Of a stretch of DNA of 17,435 nucleotides, positions 14,116 through 17,435 are shown one piece after another. Under the pieces are notes generated by a model that was given only the letters and a program-made list of their open reading frames with translations, did not search any database and was not told the origin of the DNA. This DNA is from Thermococcales archaeon 44_46 (GTDB lineage: Archaea; Methanobacteriota_B; Thermococci; Thermococcales; Thermococcaceae): NCBI GenBank assembly GCA_001507935.1, contig LGET01000008.1, forward strand, positions 1-17,435, written 5' to 3'. The position numbers and the translations under genes were made by a program. Numbering within the stretch: position 1 is the first letter of the stretch; each line of letters starts with the position of its first letter.

Positions 14116-14211
14116 ATGGAAGTTGTAGAACTAAAAGCAAAGCTACCTCCAGTTGCCCCAAGTGCTGGTGGTGTTGGTCTTGCATGTTGTTGCGACAAGG
14201 TTGGAAAATGA
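14116..14211 (+). CDS. RiPP precursor-like peptide, 31 residues
   Basis: The ATG follows a strong GGGGGTGG site with 6 nt spacing. The N-terminal part, MEVVELKAKLPPVAPS, looks like a short leader. It is followed by AGGVGLA, three consecutive cysteines (Cys24-26), and the tail DKVGK. A Gly-Gly at 18-19 offers a natural leader cleavage site, leaving a 12-residue core. A radical SAM enzyme with a SPASM-like region and an ABC exporter follow directly, the usual arrangement for a modified-peptide cluster. Expected chemistry would be thioether (sactipeptide- or ranthipeptide-like) or other radical changes at or near the cysteines, but nothing in the sequence fixes it. I do not recognise the peptide as a known family. 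A T-tract 9 nt after the stop could keep its mRNA more abundant than that of the downstream genes. Confidence 0.72.
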   Translation: MEVVELKAKLPPVAPSAGGVGLACCCDKVGK

Positions 14212-14219
14212 CTCTATAA

Positions 14220-14243
14220 TTTTTATTTTACTTTTTTATTTTT
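14220..14243 (+). terminator. T-tract between precursor and maturase (partial terminator)
   Basis: Four T-runs of 5, 4, 6 and 5 bases separated by single A or AC begin 9 nt after the precursor stop. This is the form of an archaeal intrinsic terminator. There is no clear promoter between it and the radical SAM gene, so read-through probably feeds the maturase and exporter at a lower level. Confidence 0.55.
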
Positions 14244-14266
14244 AAACCCTAAACCGGGGGATAACT

Positions 14267-15595
14267 ATGGTGGGTTTTATTCATACGTTTCAAATAAAAA
14301 ACAAGTATATGGGCTTTGATCCCCTGAGCAAGACATTATTAATTTTAGATTCTAAAGAAGTTAAGGTCATAAACAAGATTAAACGGAATGCTCCATTGAC
14401 ATTAAGTGAGAGGCAGATGCTATTGGAAATCCAAAAAACGTTAGATTCAAAACGTGAGAATGTAAATCCGATAATAGTGCCTGCAGAGATTAATCCAAAC
14501 ATGATGGTTTTAATGGTCTCTCAAACCTGTAATATGAAATGCGCATATTGCTACGCATGTGAGGGTACATACACAAAGCCAGGTATACTTAAAATAGAAC
14601 TAGGGAAAAGAGCCCTAGACATAGCAAATGAACTAGGAGTGGGCACTGTTCAGTTTTATGGTGGCGAGCCATTATTAAACTTCGATTCAATAGAGAAGTT
14701 GGTGGAATATGCTGACATCAATGGATACAAGTTTAGATATGGTATTGTAACTAACGGAACGTTAATTAATAGGCGAATTGCTGATTTTTTTACCCAGTAT
14801 GACTTTGAAGTAACGGTCAGCGTTGATGGTCCCCAAGTAGTAAACGACCTGAATAGGAAGTATAAAAATGGGAAAGGCACATACGCAGATATTATAAAAG
14901 GACTAGAACTGCTAAATGAGAGGGGTATCAAACTAGCATTAGAAGTAACATATGCCAGAAATTACATTCAGAAATATTCCATACGTGACATATTGTCTCA
15001 TTTGAGTAAATATTCAAAGACATTTATAGTTGGGTATGTTCTTCCGCCAGTGCAATTTCAAAATAACATTATTAGGGATAAATATGCATTAAAAGAAGCG
15101 GAAATTGAGGAATTCTTGAAGGAACTAGTGGATTATCTGTTTGACAAATGGGAAGAGGGTATACCAATAAAAGAAATGGGCGTATGTAGAATCCTTAGGG
15201 AGATTCTCGATCCAGAATATCATGTGAAAACGTACATATGTTCCGAGATGCCTCTGAGGATAACTGTATTTTACGATGGAGATGTGTATCCATGCCATCA
15301 AACGTACTTAGACAGGCGATTTTATTTAGGAAATATAAGAGACAAAGATTTCACAAAACTCTTAAAAGAGAGGATATCCAAGGTAACAGAACATTTTACT
15401 ATGTCAAAGCTGAAATTGCATGACGCTTGGTTTAGCAATCTTGGTGATTTTTGTAGAATCCATTTAAAAGAAAAAGTGAAGGGTACCTACGTTCTTAAGT
15501 ATCCTAGGGCCTATGAGAGGACATTTGAGCACATACTATACAATGTTGCTACTAGGGATATGAAGAAAGTCATAGAAACCCTCGGGGGAATATAG
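14267..15595 (+). CDS. Radical SAM peptide maturase (SPASM/twitch-like)
   Basis: This 442-residue enzyme has an N-terminal region of about 80 residues typical of peptide maturases, possibly for leader recognition. The radical SAM core starts at QTCNMKCAYCYAC: Cys88, Cys92 and Cys95 make the CxxxCxxC cluster, with Cys98 extra. GGEPL (132-136) is the SAM amino-group motif, and SVDGP follows at 185-189. In the C-terminal part, Cys325-x12-Gly338-x4-Cys343 fits the opening SPASM/twitch signature, with further cysteines at 307 and 396. The later CxxCx5CxxxC block of full SPASM domains is absent, so it probably holds one auxiliary cluster rather than two. It should modify the adjacent peptide by radical chemistry. 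GGGGGAT precedes the ATG; the exporter start follows its stop with no gap. The gene looks more AT-rich than the exporter, hinting at a mixed history. Confidence 0.85.
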   Translation: MVGFIHTFQIKNKYMGFDPLSKTLLILDSKEVKVINKIKRNAPLTLSERQMLLEIQKTLDSKRENVNPIIVPAEINPNMMVLMVSQTCNMKCAYCYACEGTYTKPGILKIELGKRALDIANELGVGTVQFYGGEPLLNFDSIEKLVEYADINGYKFRYGIVTNGTLINRRIADFFTQYDFEVTVSVDGPQVVNDLNRKYKNGKGTYADIIKGLELLNERGIKLALEVTYARNYIQKYSIRDILSHLSKYSKTFIVGYVLPPVQFQNNIIRDKYALKEAEIEEFLKELVDYLFDKWEEGIPIKEMGVCRILREILDPEYHVKTYICSEMPLRITVFYDGDVYPCHQTYLDRRFYLGNIRDKDFTKLLKERISKVTEHFTMSKLKLHDAWFSNLGDFCRIHLKEKVKGTYVLKYPRAYERTFEHILYNVATRDMKKVIETLGGI

Positions 15596-17251
15596 TTGGG
15601 TGAGAACTTCCGAAAACTCATGGAGATTGGGAGAGCACACAAGAAATACATACTCCTGCTCGTTGTACTGGGAGTTATATCAACGATTCTTTCTGCCATG
15701 GTTCCATTTTACTTAAGGAACCTCTTGGATGAGCTTGAAATGTTAACACTTTCCCAGATACTTAGGGAGATAGGGATTATACTTGGTCTTTACACACTTT
15801 CTACTGTAATATACCTCTATGCTGGTTTCATAAGCAACTTTGCCGAGACCAAAGCTGCAGCATGGCTGAAGAGAAGGCTTTTTATCTCAACCCTATACGC
15901 AGAAAACATAAAACCTGGGGATGCCCTTTCGCGGATTCAATCAGATACCGAAATAGTAGGCAGACTTGGAATGTCTCTTATACCTGCTGTAATAATTGAG
16001 GGATTTTCTCTCGCTATGGCCGTTTTTGTCGTCTTCAAGCTCAACGTTTATCTGGGATTACTCACACTCATCACAATGCCGATATATGGCTTCTCCATGA
16101 GGGCATTTGTCCATAGATTGAAGATTGCTTCATCAAATGAGAGGGAAAAATACTCAAAGACAGTTACCGCTTTCAAGGAAGGACTTGATGGCAGGCTGGA
16201 TGCCAAAGCTCTGAACGCCTTTGAGTATCTCATCTCTAGGATATCCAAAAATCTCGATGAATGGGTCGAGGCGACAAAGAAGATGGCGTTCTATCAAACG
16301 GCAAACTATGGTCTCCAGTCATACCTCTCAACTATCTTGCCTTTGACCATACTTCTTGCAGGCCTTCTGCTTGTTAAGAAGGAAATGGCCCCACTCTCCG
16401 TCGTCATTGCTGTCTTCTCATATCTAGGAAAAGTTTACTACCCCATAGAGCGCTTTGCGTTTCTATGGAGCGCATATCAAAGGGCAATTCCAGTTCTGAA
16501 CAGGATATGGGGAATACTCGAAATAGGGGAGTCCTCAGAAAGGTCTGCATGTAATCCATACTCCTTCGATATTACACTTAAAGACGTTCACTTTTCCTTT
16601 GATGACGAGAAAGAAGTGCTCAGGGGCATATCAGCTATAATACCTTATGGAAAGAAACTTGGAATTGTAGGTTCATCAGGTGTTGGAAAAACAACATTAG
16701 CCATGCTTCTTGCAGGAATACTAAGCCCAACAAAGGGCACTGTGAGCATAGGAGGCTGTCATCCATCTTCCATTTTAGGTAATTCTCTCATATATATACC
16801 CTCTTCCCCCCATCTCTTTACAGGGACTGTTAAGGAAAACATTGCTCTGGGCATGAACGTTAATGACAATGATATTGCAAAATTGCTTGAGCTCGTTGAG
16901 CTTGGGGGCATTGATATGAACACTCTAATTGAAGAAGGCGGCAAGAACCTTTCACTCGGGCAGAAGCAACGAATTGCTCTGGCAAGAGCATTGGTTAGAA
17001 GACCGAAAATACTTATCCTAGACGAGGCAACTTCGGGCATAGACTCGGAAACTGAAGCAAAAATCCTAGAGAGGCTCAAGATGATGGATATGACGGTGGT
17101 GGTCATCTCTCATAGACTTTCAACCGTCAGGGAAATGGAAGAGATATGGGTGCTTGACGGGGGCATGGTGACATGCAGAGGACGGCACAATGAGTTGCTT
17201 CAGTCGTGCCAGAGGTATCGTGAACTCTTTAGAGAGCAGCAAAAAGGCTAA
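15596..17251 (+). CDS. ABC transporter, fused permease-ATPase (peptide exporter-like)
   Basis: This 551-residue half-transporter has an N-terminal type IV exporter membrane domain (about 1-310, roughly six segments) and a C-terminal ATPase. Walker A is GSSGVGKTT (359-367), the signature is LSLGQ (452-456), Walker B is ILILDE (472-477), and the H-loop is His506 in VISHR. The Q-loop glutamine is not seen: the family's PQDPxLF-like segment reads IPSSPHLF (401-408). There is no N-terminal C39 peptidase, so if the precursor is cut after Gly-Gly another protease must do it. It should act as a homodimer exporting the matured peptide, with possible self-protection. The TTG start directly follows the maturase stop with GGGGGA 6 nt upstream; a later ATG at codon 9 has a poorer ribosome site. 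Confidence 0.87.
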   Translation: MGENFRKLMEIGRAHKKYILLLVVLGVISTILSAMVPFYLRNLLDELEMLTLSQILREIGIILGLYTLSTVIYLYAGFISNFAETKAAAWLKRRLFISTLYAENIKPGDALSRIQSDTEIVGRLGMSLIPAVIIEGFSLAMAVFVVFKLNVYLGLLTLITMPIYGFSMRAFVHRLKIASSNEREKYSKTVTAFKEGLDGRLDAKALNAFEYLISRISKNLDEWVEATKKMAFYQTANYGLQSYLSTILPLTILLAGLLLVKKEMAPLSVVIAVFSYLGKVYYPIERFAFLWSAYQRAIPVLNRIWGILEIGESSERSACNPYSFDITLKDVHFSFDDEKEVLRGISAIIPYGKKLGIVGSSGVGKTTLAMLLAGILSPTKGTVSIGGCHPSSILGNSLIYIPSSPHLFTGTVKENIALGMNVNDNDIAKLLELVELGGIDMNTLIEEGGKNLSLGQKQRIALARALVRRPKILILDEATSGIDSETEAKILERLKMMDMTVVVISHRLSTVREMEEIWVLDGGMVTCRGRHNELLQSCQRYRELFREQQKG

Positions 17252-17403
17252 CTGAAGATGAAACATAAAAGTACTGCATCCCTAGAAACTTCCAGCGAAA
17301 CCCTCTGGGAAAAACAACTCTGGAAGAATATGTGCCTTGAACCACACACTTCATTAATAAAAGCTTTTAAACTGTTTTAAATTGTGTAATTTTGGATAGA
17401 GAC
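17252..17403 (+). other. Gap after the exporter gene with no convincing gene
   Basis: This stretch contains a 40-codon open frame (17258-17380) without a ribosome site, and two TATA-like words (CTTTTAAACT at 17364-17373 and GTTTTAAATT at 17374-17383). The TATA words probably belong to a promoter for the gene that begins at the right edge. I see no hairpin or strong T-tract terminator. Confidence 0.4.
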
Positions 17404-17435
17404 ATGTGGTCCTACAAATTCGAAAAGGAGACCGT
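17404..17435 (+). CDS. Possible start of another gene (cut by the right edge)
   Basis: An ATG followed by WSYKFEKET is open to the window end. CTTTTAAACT lies about 35 nt before it, as expected for a short-leader archaeal transcript, and TTGGAT may serve as a weak ribosome site. Only ten full codons are visible, so neither the family nor the reality of the gene can be judged. Confidence 0.3.
   Translation, partial: MWSYKFEKET

Noticed and set aside
14003..14185. Minus-strand 60-codon hydrophobic frame over the tandem repeats and precursor
   Set aside because: Its repeated LYLILKS comes from the 21-bp DNA repeat read antisense. No start signals are visible.
14085..14218. Alternative cysteine-rich frame over the RiPP precursor (contains SSCPKCWWCWSC)
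   Set aside because: Tempting, but its ATG lies before the transcription start predicted from the TATA box and has only a weak GAGG, while the other frame has GGGGGTGG at ideal spacing and a typical leader plus Gly-Gly. Conservation analysis could overturn this.
17258..17380. 40-codon frame after the exporter, starting MKHKSTASLE
   Set aside because: No ribosome site and no recognisable features; length is within chance expectation. Kept only as part of the gap description.

Overview
The window looks like a chromosomal segment of a hyperthermophilic euryarchaeon of the order Thermococcales (Thermococcus, Pyrococcus or a relative). This rests on archaeal-type promoters (purine-rich BRE followed by TTTATATA-like boxes), ribosome binding sites of the GGAGGTG/GGTG type about 5-8 nt before most starts, short intergenic gaps, T-tract terminators, and a protein that resembles the DUF257 family I associate with this order. 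The composition is moderately AT-rich. Species cannot be told from the sequence alone.

Region 1 (1-4500, minus strand) is a compact housekeeping unit. Read in its own direction it runs: a 53-residue hyper-acidic mini-protein behind a promoter and 5' hairpin, an MFS transporter, a MetRS beta-type tRNA-binding protein, an agmatinase-family ureohydrolase, threonine synthase, and a LigB-type dioxygenase-like protein that runs off the left edge.

Region 2 (4580-8572, plus strand) is a tightly packed four-gene operon from one strong promoter: a threonine-synthase-like PLP enzyme without the zinc ribbon, a DUF1611 P-loop protein, a PP-loop ATPase with a QueC-like cysteine cluster, and a GNAT acetyltransferase. 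The last three genes are coupled by 20-nt overlaps or a 2-nt gap. It reads as an uncharacterised pathway for a small amino-acid-derived compound.

Region 3 (8555-9998, minus strand) holds a short nitrilase-superfamily amidohydrolase and a DUF257-like gene with a near-perfect palindrome upstream.

Region 4 (10018-13873) is a graveyard. Five genes are broken by single-nucleotide indels or stops: a small membrane-anchored protein, an iron-sulfur-flavoprotein-like FMN reductase, two of three tandem paralogous SAM methyltransferases, and a TPR protein. Only the middle methyltransferase is intact.

Region 5 (14016-17251, plus strand) is the most interesting part: a probable RiPP cluster. A 31-residue precursor-like peptide with a Gly-Gly and a Cys-Cys-Cys C-terminus is followed by a T-tract, a radical SAM maturase with a partial SPASM/twitch-type region, and an ABC exporter. 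Two perfect 21-bp tandem repeats, each holding a palindrome, sit just upstream of the precursor promoter. The expected logic is regulated expression of the peptide, attenuated read-through to the maturase, radical modification of the peptide (probably at or near its cysteines), and export. The right edge holds little beyond the possible start of another gene.
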